Assembly (NCBI GenBank): GCA_934096125.1
Contig: CAKOLB010000003.1
Span: forward strand, 66,239 to 130,238
DNA: 64,000 nt
Direction of reading: 5' to 3'
Source of the DNA: an uncultured Bacilli bacterium
Lineage (GTDB): Bacteria > Bacillota_I > Bacilli_A > RF39 > UBA660
In this document: positions 34,204 through 41,342 of the stretch, one piece after another
Layout: the number at the start of each line of letters is the position of its first letter
Numbering within the stretch: the first letter of the stretch is position 1
Translations under genes and position numbers: made by a program
The notes under the pieces: model-generated
The model's database searches: none
The model's input: only the letters and a program-made list of their open reading frames with translations
What the model was told of the DNA's origin: nothing

Positions 34204-34959
34204 TTACTTACCTTTTTTTCTATATAATAGCACTGCATCATTAGAATTATTAGCATTACTATTATTAAATTCTTCAAATTTTACTTCCTCACAAAGTAAA
34301 TTAAGCATTATTCGCAAATATTTATAAGACTGATAATTACAGCGAAGTAAACTAGGAGTAAAACCATAATAATATAAAAGTTGCACTAACCCATCATTAT
34401 TTAAATGTTCATAAAAGTTTTTAAATATCTGTTTAAATAAATTTTCATCACTTTCACCATCCCGAGCAAAGCTTGGCAAATATTGTAAGATATTAGAAAG
34501 TATCATCACATCAAATTTTTCATCCTTTAAACAAGATATATCTAAAATATCTCCTTGAATATATCTAAGATTGTAATCTTTAAGTTTTAAAATATTTCTT
34601 AGCTTCTCATAGTTTTCATCACTACTCATATAATAATTCATCTTTGTCAGCAAATCATAAGAGAATAAATCATTTGATAGTGGTACATCTTTCACATCAA
34701 GAACCTTTTTATACATCTCTTCTCTTGATGGAGTATCTTTAATAATCTCCATTTTTATCTGACTGAACTCTTGAGCGTTTTCATTAATATCATAAAGTAA
34801 AACATCTTTAGACCCTAAAAGCAAAGCATTTAGTACTTGGTCAAATGATGAACCAACTGTAAAAACCTTTTTCTTATAAAAATCAATTAATGAAAAATAT
34901 GCTGCAATTTCCTCTGTTGTAAAAGGATAAACTTCCCCTTTAAATACTTCTTTTTTCAT
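34204..34959 (-). CDS. Class I SAM-dependent methyltransferase-like protein
   Basis: 251 residues, Rossmann-like. VFTVGSSFDQVLNALLLG resembles methyltransferase motif I (glycine-rich turn reduced to G-S-S), LLYDIN is the acidic motif II position, YIQGDILDIS and FDVMILSNILQYLP fit motifs III-IV. Similarities are to DUF3419/BtaA-like enzymes in the way the N-terminal lobe is built, but substrate is unknown. Starts at ATG 34959 with GAGGGGG 7 nt upstream; the TTG at 34974 was rejected. It is isolated, with 160 bp of AT-rich sequence before the broken DUF1016 gene. Confidence 0.7.
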   Translation of the reverse strand: MKKEVFKGEVYPFTTEEIAAYFSLIDFYKKKVFTVGSSFDQVLNALLLGSKDVLLYDINENAQEFSQIKMEIIKDTPSREEMYKKVLDVKDVPLSNDLFSYDLLTKMNYYMSSDENYEKLRNILKLKDYNLRYIQGDILDISCLKDEKFDVMILSNILQYLPSFARDGESDENLFKQIFKNFYEHLNNDGLVQLLYYYGFTPSLLRCNYQSYKYLRIMLNLLCEEVKFEEFNNSNANNSNDAVLLYRKKGK

Positions 34960-35013
34960 AAATAACCCCCTCAAGTTACCTATATTATACTATAAATTAA
35001 AAAATATGGCAAA

Positions 35014-35367
35014 TCACCATATCTTCGGAACAAATATAATCAAACCTGCAAGCACTGAAACTATCGCCATAAATAGCACTGCTCCTGCTGCAATATCCTT
35101 TGCTTTTTTCGCAACCTCACTATATTCCGGCATTAACAAATCTACAATTTCTTCCATCGCAGTATTTAAAAGTTCAAACCCAACAACTAGTGCAATAGTT
35201 AGTAAAAGCCCTATCCATTCTAAATAATTTATTTGATAATAAAATCCGAAAAGAGCTACTAGAGCTATCGCCGTTAAATGAATTTTTAAATTTCTCTCAT
35301 GCCATAAAGCATAAATAAGACCCTCAAAAGCATGCTTAAAACTTTGAAATATATTTTTATTTTTCAT
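35014..35367 (-). CDS. dgkA: DgkA-family undecaprenol/diacylglycerol kinase
   Basis: Small integral-membrane lipid kinase; in Gram-positives the substrate is undecaprenol, giving undecaprenyl phosphate. 117 residues with three membrane helices and the family signature: FKHAFEGLIYALWHERNLKIH at the N-terminus, the catalytic E-x-x-N-T-A-x-E (FELLNTAMEEIVDL), and AKDIAAGAV. It overlaps the upstream PAP2 gene by 11 nt and is the last member of a three-gene lipid-carrier cluster. Confidence 0.93.
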   Translation of the reverse strand: MKNKNIFQSFKHAFEGLIYALWHERNLKIHLTAIALVALFGFYYQINYLEWIGLLLTIALVVGFELLNTAMEEIVDLLMPEYSEVAKKAKDIAAGAVLFMAIVSVLAGLIIFVPKIW

Positions 35368-35992
35368 ATTTTTTCTCCAAACTATTCATAACACTTACAA
35401 AAACAAATAGGTAAGAAATTGATAAAACAAAACCTGCTAGAACATCACTTACATAATGCACACCTAAATAAATTCTACTAAGACCAATTAAGAAAATCAA
35501 AAGTCCAAAAAGGCCCATAAATAAATATTTCCACGTTTTATCATAATTACTTTTATATATGAAATAGATAAGTAAACCATAGAAAGCCATACTAACCATC
35601 GAATGTCCTGATGGAAAACTATAACCGCTAGCAAGGACGTAATGATATCCACTCGGTCTAGGTCTTTGAATAGCAAACTTCAAAACTTGATTAAGAAGTG
35701 CACTTAAACCTAAATTTGCAAAAATAGCAATACCAACATTTTTAGTTTTAAAAAATATTGTGGCCAGTAAAGCAACTGCAATAATGTAAGGTGCATCACC
35801 AAAATTAGTAATAAATTTAAAGATAAATGTTGCAACATCGCTACGCAAATACTTATTTACAAAGTTATAACCCCATAAATCACACATCATTATTTCTTTT
35901 TCTAATACGCCTTCAAGCAAAAGCAAAAAGATAAAAAGAAAAACAAATATAAAAAGATATTTTAAGTATTTACTTTTTGCAACTTGCTTCAT
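35357..35992 (-). CDS. PAP2-family membrane phosphatase
   Basis: 211 residues, about six membrane helices. The three PAP2 motifs are present: K-x6-R-P as KFAIQRPRP, P-S-G-H as SFPSGHSMVS, and S-R-x5-H-x3-D as SRIYLGVHYVSDVLAG. Family members remove phosphate from undecaprenyl diphosphate, phosphatidylglycerol phosphate or phosphatidic acid at the outer leaflet. Its overlap with the DUF368/PopT gene (23 nt) and with dgkA makes C55-PP phosphatase the most likely activity. Confidence 0.9.
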   Translation of the reverse strand: MKQVAKSKYLKYLFIFVFLFIFLLLLEGVLEKEIMMCDLWGYNFVNKYLRSDVATFIFKFITNFGDAPYIIAVALLATIFFKTKNVGIAIFANLGLSALLNQVLKFAIQRPRPSGYHYVLASGYSFPSGHSMVSMAFYGLLIYFIYKSNYDKTWKYLFMGLFGLLIFLIGLSRIYLGVHYVSDVLAGFVLSISYLFVFVSVMNSLEKKYEK

Positions 35993-36872
35993 CTTTACTC
36001 TCCAAAAACTCCCTTACCTTTTCTAGACCTAATATAACTACTCCCCCAATCAAGAAATACAAAATACTAAAAGTATCAAAACTTAAAGCATCTTTTGCAC
36101 TTTCCAAAGTGGCAGGTCCCATTACAATCGCATATAAAGAACCAATCATAAGGCCAATAATTAAATATACAACTTTACTTCTATGATTATCTAATGCTTT
36201 TTTAATAAGTTTTATGACAAGAGCAATACCTAAAATAATTCCAAGGCCAAAACAGATAATCGCTGGTAAATAAGTAAAGTTTAATTTTAATAGCTCTTTA
36301 ATTCCATTCATAACAGGCATATAAAGTCCAAAAATAAGAAGTAATGTTGAACCACTTATTCCTGGAAGTACCATAGCAGAGATTGCAACTGCTCCAGCTA
36401 AAATAATATAAAGAATTAGGCCAATATTAAGGGAAGCAATATTTACACTTGTTCCACCACTTACTGGATTAAAATAAGTAATTAAACCTACAACCAATAC
36501 TCCAATAATTAAATATAGAATATTTTTTGCCTGACCAGACACATACTCTTTTTCTTGTTTAATAATTAAAGGAATGGAAAAAACAATAAATCCTAAAAAT
36601 AGTGAACTTACATTATATATTTCTTTTTCAAATAAACTAGTAAGTATTAAAGTAGCATTAACAAAGCCAATAATCCAGCCTATTCCAAGTTTTAAAAGAA
36701 AAATTAAAGCTTCCTTTTTCTTTTTTAAATCACCATAAATAATATCATTAAGTGAAGTAATAAACTTATCATAAAAGCCCAGTATAAAAGCAATTGTACC
36801 TCCACTTACTCCAGGAACGCTATCTGCTAGCGCCATACAAAATCCTCTAAATGCATTTACTAAATAGTTCAT
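35970..36872 (-). CDS. popT: DUF368 (PopT) polyprenyl-phosphate transporter
   Basis: DUF368 proteins were shown in other bacteria to return undecaprenyl phosphate across the membrane. 300 residues with about nine membrane helices; the diagnostic N-terminal GFCMALADSVPGVSGGTIAF and the second inverted-repeat copy GAVAISAMVLPGISGSTLLL are present (P-G-V-S-G-G and P-G-I-S-G-S re-entrant motifs). AAAGGAAT precedes the ATG. First gene of an overlapping popT-PAP2-dgkA cluster, a complete set for lipid-carrier regeneration. Confidence 0.93.
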   Translation of the reverse strand: MNYLVNAFRGFCMALADSVPGVSGGTIAFILGFYDKFITSLNDIIYGDLKKKKEALIFLLKLGIGWIIGFVNATLILTSLFEKEIYNVSSLFLGFIVFSIPLIIKQEKEYVSGQAKNILYLIIGVLVVGLITYFNPVSGGTSVNIASLNIGLILYIILAGAVAISAMVLPGISGSTLLLIFGLYMPVMNGIKELLKLNFTYLPAIICFGLGIILGIALVIKLIKKALDNHRSKVVYLIIGLMIGSLYAIVMGPATLESAKDALSFDTFSILYFLIGGVVILGLEKVREFLESKDEASCKK

Positions 36873-36897
36873 AATTATTCCTTTCGTTTAAATTACA

Positions 36898-38169
36898 TCA
36901 ATTTATTCTAATCGGTGAGCTGGCTGTGCCATCTCCAGAAGCATAAGTTGTGGAAGCCACGAGATTGAAGGACGGCCGAAGCGCACGCGCATACAACACA
37001 TAGCCGCTGTTCACAAACCCAGATGCAATCACACTGAACACACCATCCGCATAGCTCGAATACCGGGAAATAGTCCATTCTTCATATCCCCCCATATGCA
37101 TCCAATTTAATGAGCTTATCGTTGATCCATTTACACTTCCATTATAATTATAAAGTGTTGTTGTCCATGCACTCGGATCTGCTGCAAATCCATAATCTGA
37201 TGCATACATTAACCCTATTTTTGCTGGGTATTCTGTGGCATTATCTGTTGTATTTGTTGTTACCGGATTTACGATTTCACTTCGATATGCTTTCGCTGGT
37301 ACTACTTTAGATATATTTTCGCCTGTATTTCCCCCAACTTTCCATGTTGTAGTTGCTATTTTTTCTGCCCATTCTGTTCCTATATTTGTTATGAAATTTG
37401 TATTTAAATTTGTTTTATTAAGTAAACTTGTACTCCATGTATTGGTTGCAGAATTTGTAGCTTTAGAATTCCAAGTATAGGTATTTACTGTTGTCAAACT
37501 TCCTTTATAATTTGATGCATCGGGTGTTTCAGAACCAGAATAATCACCATCTGTTCCAAGTAAATTACTATTTGCATAATCAGATTTGATTAATTTTACT
37601 TTATCTCCAAACACTCCAATTATTCTATATAGGTTATCTGTTGGACATGGTGTAGTGTTTGTCCCAAAACATACATAATTATTAGGATTTGCTCCTGAGT
37701 ATCTATATGAATTATCCCCTGCTCCATTTGCTAAGCTTGCATCATGATAATATAACCCATTCGCTCCTTGGGTTCCGGTATACAATGATTTTACATAATC
37801 CGTCAAAAGAACACTATAAACATCAAAATATACATAACACTTATCTGTCTTACTTGTATTAATTGCTAAATTCTTATTAGTTTTATTCCAAGTTAAAGTA
37901 CTACCGTTTTCACAGTAACTCAAATTTTCGTTGTATGTATAACCAGTGGTTGGAAAACTTGAAAGACTAGAAACAGTGTAATCACCACTTCCAGCGCTAG
38001 TTTCAAGCATAATACTTATCATATTGTTGCTTGCATCTACCTTGTTTTCAGCATTAGATGTAACTAAAGAAGCATGAGAATAAACTCTAGACATACCAAA
38101 AAAGCAGAAAATACTAAGCGTCATAATGACAAGAACAGTTAAAAAACTTTTTTTACTTTTAAATATCAT
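36898..38169 (-). CDS. Surface protein 1 with hypervariable C-terminal lectin-like region (candidate DGR target)
   Basis: 423 residues from ATG 38169 (GGAGG 6 nt upstream). N-terminal membrane helix (FLTVLVIMTLSIFCFFGM), then an extracytoplasmic region: ISIMLETSAGSGDYT, a cysteine-pair segment, then DNSYRYSGANPNNYVCFG, PTDNLYRIIGVFGDKVKLI and KIGLMYASDYGFAADPSA. The C-terminal ~85 residues begin MGGYEEWTISR and end RPSFNLV..SPIRIN, in the style of C-type-lectin/formylglycine-fold DGR target proteins. Its paralogue at 61989-63254 is almost identical over the middle but differs strongly within the 129-bp region at 36961-37089. It has its own consensus promoter. Ligand unknown; likely surface binding. 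Confidence 0.8.
   Translation of the reverse strand: MIFKSKKSFLTVLVIMTLSIFCFFGMSRVYSHASLVTSNAENKVDASNNMISIMLETSAGSGDYTVSSLSSFPTTGYTYNENLSYCENGSTLTWNKTNKNLAINTSKTDKCYVYFDVYSVLLTDYVKSLYTGTQGANGLYYHDASLANGAGDNSYRYSGANPNNYVCFGTNTTPCPTDNLYRIIGVFGDKVKLIKSDYANSNLLGTDGDYSGSETPDASNYKGSLTTVNTYTWNSKATNSATNTWSTSLLNKTNLNTNFITNIGTEWAEKIATTTWKVGGNTGENISKVVPAKAYRSEIVNPVTTNTTDNATEYPAKIGLMYASDYGFAADPSAWTTTLYNYNGSVNGSTISSLNWMHMGGYEEWTISRYSSYADGVFSVIASGFVNSGYVLYARALRPSFNLVASTTYASGDGTASSPIRIN
36961..37089 (-). repeat. Variable region VR1 of surface protein 1
   Basis: 129-bp segment of the same length as VR2 (62052-62180) with no indel. Fixed blocks shared by both: ATTTCCCGG, GTGTTC, TCTGGG, GTGAACAGC and the GC-rich end CGGCCGTCCTT. 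Between them about 25 sites differ, nearly all at codon positions 1 or 2, typically in codons of N-N-T or N-N-C form. GC content is clearly higher than the surroundings. This is the pattern expected of a DGR variable repeat copied from an adenine-rich template; the template is not in the window. Confidence 0.75.
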
Positions 38170-38201
38170 TTTTATCCTCCGTGCCACATTCTTTCATAAC
38201 A

Positions 38202-38231
38202 ATTATACTCAAGAAAAATAGGTGTTGTCAA
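38202..38231 (-). promoter_or_regulatory. Consensus promoter of surface protein 1
   Basis: Minus strand TTGACA, 18-nt spacer, TATAAT. The -35 box lies in the loop of the sufS terminator. Confidence 0.85.
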
Positions 38232-38248
38232 GAAGATGAACACCTATT
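38212..38248 (-). terminator. Terminator of sufS
   Basis: Minus strand stem AATAGGTG / CACCTATT with a 16-nt loop and trailing TTT; overlaps the downstream promoter. Confidence 0.7.
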
Positions 38249-38283
38249 ATGTCAATTAACGCCAAGTCGAAATGGTTATGATT

Positions 38284-39480
38284 TTATATCATTTCCTCAA
38301 GTATCTTATCTTTATCTTTTAATAACTCTACTAGTTCATCTATTTCATTTTCTGTGTTATAAAAATACAAACTAACTCGGAGCGTATTATTTACACCAGT
38401 TGCATTCTTTAAAATTTTTGCACAATGATTACCTGCTCGAACGCAGATATTATATTTATTAAGATAATAAGCCACATCTTGGCTAAAAATATCATTTACA
38501 TTAAAAGCTACTACTCCACTATCTGCTTCTATATTAATAATATCAATATGACTTAACGAAAGAAGCCTTGAAACAAGATAATTTCGCAAGACTTGTTCTC
38601 TTTCATGAATTTTATCCATCCCAATTTTTTCTAAATATTTTATTGCTTCTCCCAAACCTATAACTCCTGCTATATTTGGTGTTCCTGCTTCCAAACGCGT
38701 TGGAAGATCTTTATAATACATAGTATCAGCAGTATCAAAAGATTCATTCATTCCTCCGCCTAGATAAAGAGGGTCTATTTCTTCTAAAAGTTCTTTTTTC
38801 CCATAAAGAACTCCTACACCGGTTGGCCCGAGCATTTTATGTCCAGAAAAAACTAGAAAATCTACATCACTTTTTCGAACATCAGTTTTAATATGTGGCA
38901 CACTTTGGGCACCATCTACAACTACAAATATCTCTCTTTCATGAGCATATGAACAGATATCAGCAATCGGTCTTATATCCCCAACTACATTAGTAATCTC
39001 AGCCAAAGCAATCAGCTTAGTTCGAGGGGTAATACTTTTTTTAACATTTTCTAAAGTAACATGTAAATCGCTATCAAGAGGAATAAAATTAACCACTGCA
39101 CCACAGGTACTTGCTAGTCTAAACCAAGGCATAACATTGGAAGCATGCTCACTAGTTGTAATTAAAATCTCATCACCAGGCTCTAAATTTTTTGCAAAAA
39201 ACCCTTCAGCAATCATATTTAAGCCTTCAGTTGCTCCACTAGTAAATACTACTTCTTCTTTAGTCTCAGCATTAATAAATCGCGCCACGCTTTCTCGAGC
39301 ATTTTCATATTCCACATCAACCTTATAAGAAATATCATAATCACCGCGATGAGCATTAGCACTATAATTTTCATAATAATCATTCATCTTATCGATAACA
39401 CACTTTGGTTTTAAACTAGTTGCTCCATTATCTAAATAGATTATATCATGCTTTAGCATCGGAAAATCTTCTCTATACAT
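38284..39480 (-). CDS. sufS: Cysteine desulfurase SufS (class II)
   Basis: PLP enzyme supplying sulfur to SufU. Seen: IIYLDNGATSLKP, YSANAHRGDYDIS (SufS-type), VVFTSGATEGLNMIA, the PLP lysine in VFSGHKMLGPTGVGVLYG, and the active-site loop VRAGNHCAKILKNATGV with the persulfide Cys. 398 residues is normal. Class II differs from the NifS-type gene at 6873-8000 by its sequence around the active Cys. It is unlinked from the sufCDUB operon, an arrangement seen in some reduced Firmicutes. It has its own terminator. Confidence 0.94.
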   Translation of the reverse strand: MYREDFPMLKHDIIYLDNGATSLKPKCVIDKMNDYYENYSANAHRGDYDISYKVDVEYENARESVARFINAETKEEVVFTSGATEGLNMIAEGFFAKNLEPGDEILITTSEHASNVMPWFRLASTCGAVVNFIPLDSDLHVTLENVKKSITPRTKLIALAEITNVVGDIRPIADICSYAHEREIFVVVDGAQSVPHIKTDVRKSDVDFLVFSGHKMLGPTGVGVLYGKKELLEEIDPLYLGGGMNESFDTADTMYYKDLPTRLEAGTPNIAGVIGLGEAIKYLEKIGMDKIHEREQVLRNYLVSRLLSLSHIDIINIEADSGVVAFNVNDIFSQDVAYYLNKYNICVRAGNHCAKILKNATGVNNTLRVSLYFYNTENEIDELVELLKDKDKILEEMI

Positions 39481-39552
39481 AATAATTCACCTTCACTTAC
39501 TATATCTTATTCGCGAAAATTTGGAAGACTTATAACAAAAGCCTTGTCCACT

Positions 39553-40656
39553 TTATTTACTTTTAAGTTTGTCATTTACATTGGTAGCAAGTACGCTATA
39601 CAAAATCGAAACAAGCGGTACACTTAAAACCATTCCTAAAACACCATTTATACTTGCTCCAATGGTAACTGCTACAAAGACCCATATGCCTGGTAAACCT
39701 ACAGACTTTCCAACAACCCGTGGATAAATTAAATTTCCTTCAAATTGTTGTAAAACAATAATAAATATTACAAAAATAATTGCTTGTAAAGGATTTACCA
39801 TGAATATCAAAAATGCTCCAATTGCGGTTCCAATAAAAGCTCCAAACACCGGAATTAAAGCTGTAAAGCCAACTAAAACTGAAATCGTAGATGCATATGG
39901 TATTCTAAGTATCACCATACCGATAAAGCAAAGCACTCCAATAATTATAGCCTCAAGCACTTGCCCACTTACAAAATTAGCAAAAGTTTTATTTGAAAGT
40001 TTTCCTATTTTATATATTTTTTCAATAACTTTTGATGGTAAATAAGCTCTCATTAGTTTATTTACTTGCCCCATTATTTTTTCCTTTTGAAGCAAGTAAT
40101 ATATCGCAAAAACTATCCCAATTGTTACATTAACAAATCCGGTTACAACATTAGAAGCTACACCTAGTGTCGTCTCAATTACTTTATTACTATTATTTTT
40201 TATATATTCGCTAGCACTATCTCCAAGTCCCTTAATAGAATCAATAACTTCATTAATAATATTAGGGTCAATATTAAACTTCTCTAATATTTCTTTCAAA
40301 GCATCATTATACATTGGTAAATTATCCGCAAAAATAGCAATCGTATTTTGTAAATTAGGAATAATCAAAAATAGTAAGAAAATAAAGAAACCAATAATTA
40401 AAGCTAAAGATAAAATTAAGCTTACACTCCTCTTTGTATGCGAAGAAGTTTGCCATTTTTTAAGCCACTTAAATTCAATAACATTCATAAGAACATTAAG
40501 AACAAAAGCAATACACACTCCTACTATAAAAGGCATAAATATTTTTATTAGATAACCTATAAAAGCTAAAATATCTTTAATGTAAATAAAGGCAAATACT
40601 AATGCTACTGAAAAAAGTACTAAAAAATATAATTCTTTTTTATTTATTTTCATCAT
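39553..40656 (-). CDS. AI-2E-family (UPF0118) permease
   Basis: 367 residues, about seven to eight membrane helices, with the family's central amphipathic region (VIETTLGVASNVVTGFVNVT) and the conserved GFTALIPVFGAFIGTAIGA and VVGKSVGLPGIWVFVAV. Family members have been reported as AI-2 exporters, Na+/H+ antiporters or substrate-unspecified permeases; the substrate is not deducible. It overlaps the end of the gene at 40640-41341 by 17 nt, implying coupling. Confidence 0.9.
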   Translation of the reverse strand: MMKINKKELYFLVLFSVALVFAFIYIKDILAFIGYLIKIFMPFIVGVCIAFVLNVLMNVIEFKWLKKWQTSSHTKRSVSLILSLALIIGFFIFLLFLIIPNLQNTIAIFADNLPMYNDALKEILEKFNIDPNIINEVIDSIKGLGDSASEYIKNNSNKVIETTLGVASNVVTGFVNVTIGIVFAIYYLLQKEKIMGQVNKLMRAYLPSKVIEKIYKIGKLSNKTFANFVSGQVLEAIIIGVLCFIGMVILRIPYASTISVLVGFTALIPVFGAFIGTAIGAFLIFMVNPLQAIIFVIFIIVLQQFEGNLIYPRVVGKSVGLPGIWVFVAVTIGASINGVLGMVLSVPLVSILYSVLATNVNDKLKSK

Positions 40657-41341
40657 TTTTCATCTCCTCCAAAACTTGTGCTGCATTATCCACACTGTAA
40701 ACTGCATATTGCGTATCTTTTCCCGAGCTAGATTTTTTTTGAACAAGTAATTCATTTTCAGAAAAATCACTAAAAATCAAAGTATTCTTATCATCATTAC
40801 TATAATACTGTACTTCGTAGCTTACTAGACTTTTATAAGATGTCAGCAGTGGGTCAGACACACGACTACTATTATATATCACATCAATCAGTTTTTCTAC
40901 AGTTTCTGCGTTCAAATCACCATTTACATAACTACCTTTGTTAGCATATTCATAAATCCAGCGGTCGCTTAGCTTGTACTCGTCACTGCAATAGTTATCA
41001 TTTTCATAGCTAATAACTACAGAATTATAATATTTATGAGAAATTATATCATAATTAGTAATTGTCAAATCATTTTTTTCATCATAATAGTATTTTCCAA
41101 AACATGACTGCAAACCATTTAAATAATTATTTTTATTTTTTTCTAAATAAGTTTTTGATAAAAAAGTGTAAAACTTATTATCTTTTAAGTACATAAACCG
41201 GCCGATGCTAATTCCATCGCCTGCCATATCATCAGTTTTATAAGTTTCATAAAAAAATGTTGGATTTATCAAAAGAAAGAAAATAGCACAAGAAAGAAGT
41301 AATAATAAAACAATTTTAATTAAACTAATTACTGCTTTCAT
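40640..41341 (-). CDS. Uncharacterised membrane-anchored protein
   Basis: 233 residues with one N-terminal helix (ISLIKIVLLLLLSCAIFFLL) and an extracytoplasmic region rich in Tyr, Asp, Asn and Lys; three cysteines (LQSCFGKYYY, NDNYCSDEY). No family recognised. It is flanked without gap by tex upstream (2 nt) and overlaps the AI-2E permease gene downstream, so it belongs to the same transcript. Confidence 0.7.
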   Translation of the reverse strand: MKAVISLIKIVLLLLLSCAIFFLLINPTFFYETYKTDDMAGDGISIGRFMYLKDNKFYTFLSKTYLEKNKNNYLNGLQSCFGKYYYDEKNDLTITNYDIISHKYYNSVVISYENDNYCSDEYKLSDRWIYEYANKGSYVNGDLNAETVEKLIDVIYNSSRVSDPLLTSYKSLVSYEVQYYSNDDKNTLIFSDFSENELLVQKKSSSGKDTQYAVYSVDNAAQVLEEMKNDENK

Positions 41342-41342
41342 A

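Noticed and set aside
37110..37310. Plus-strand frame that recurs opposite both surface-protein genes (also 62201-62383)
   Set aside because: The recurrence follows from the near-identity of the paralogous genes on the other strand; no ribosome site or independent coding signal.
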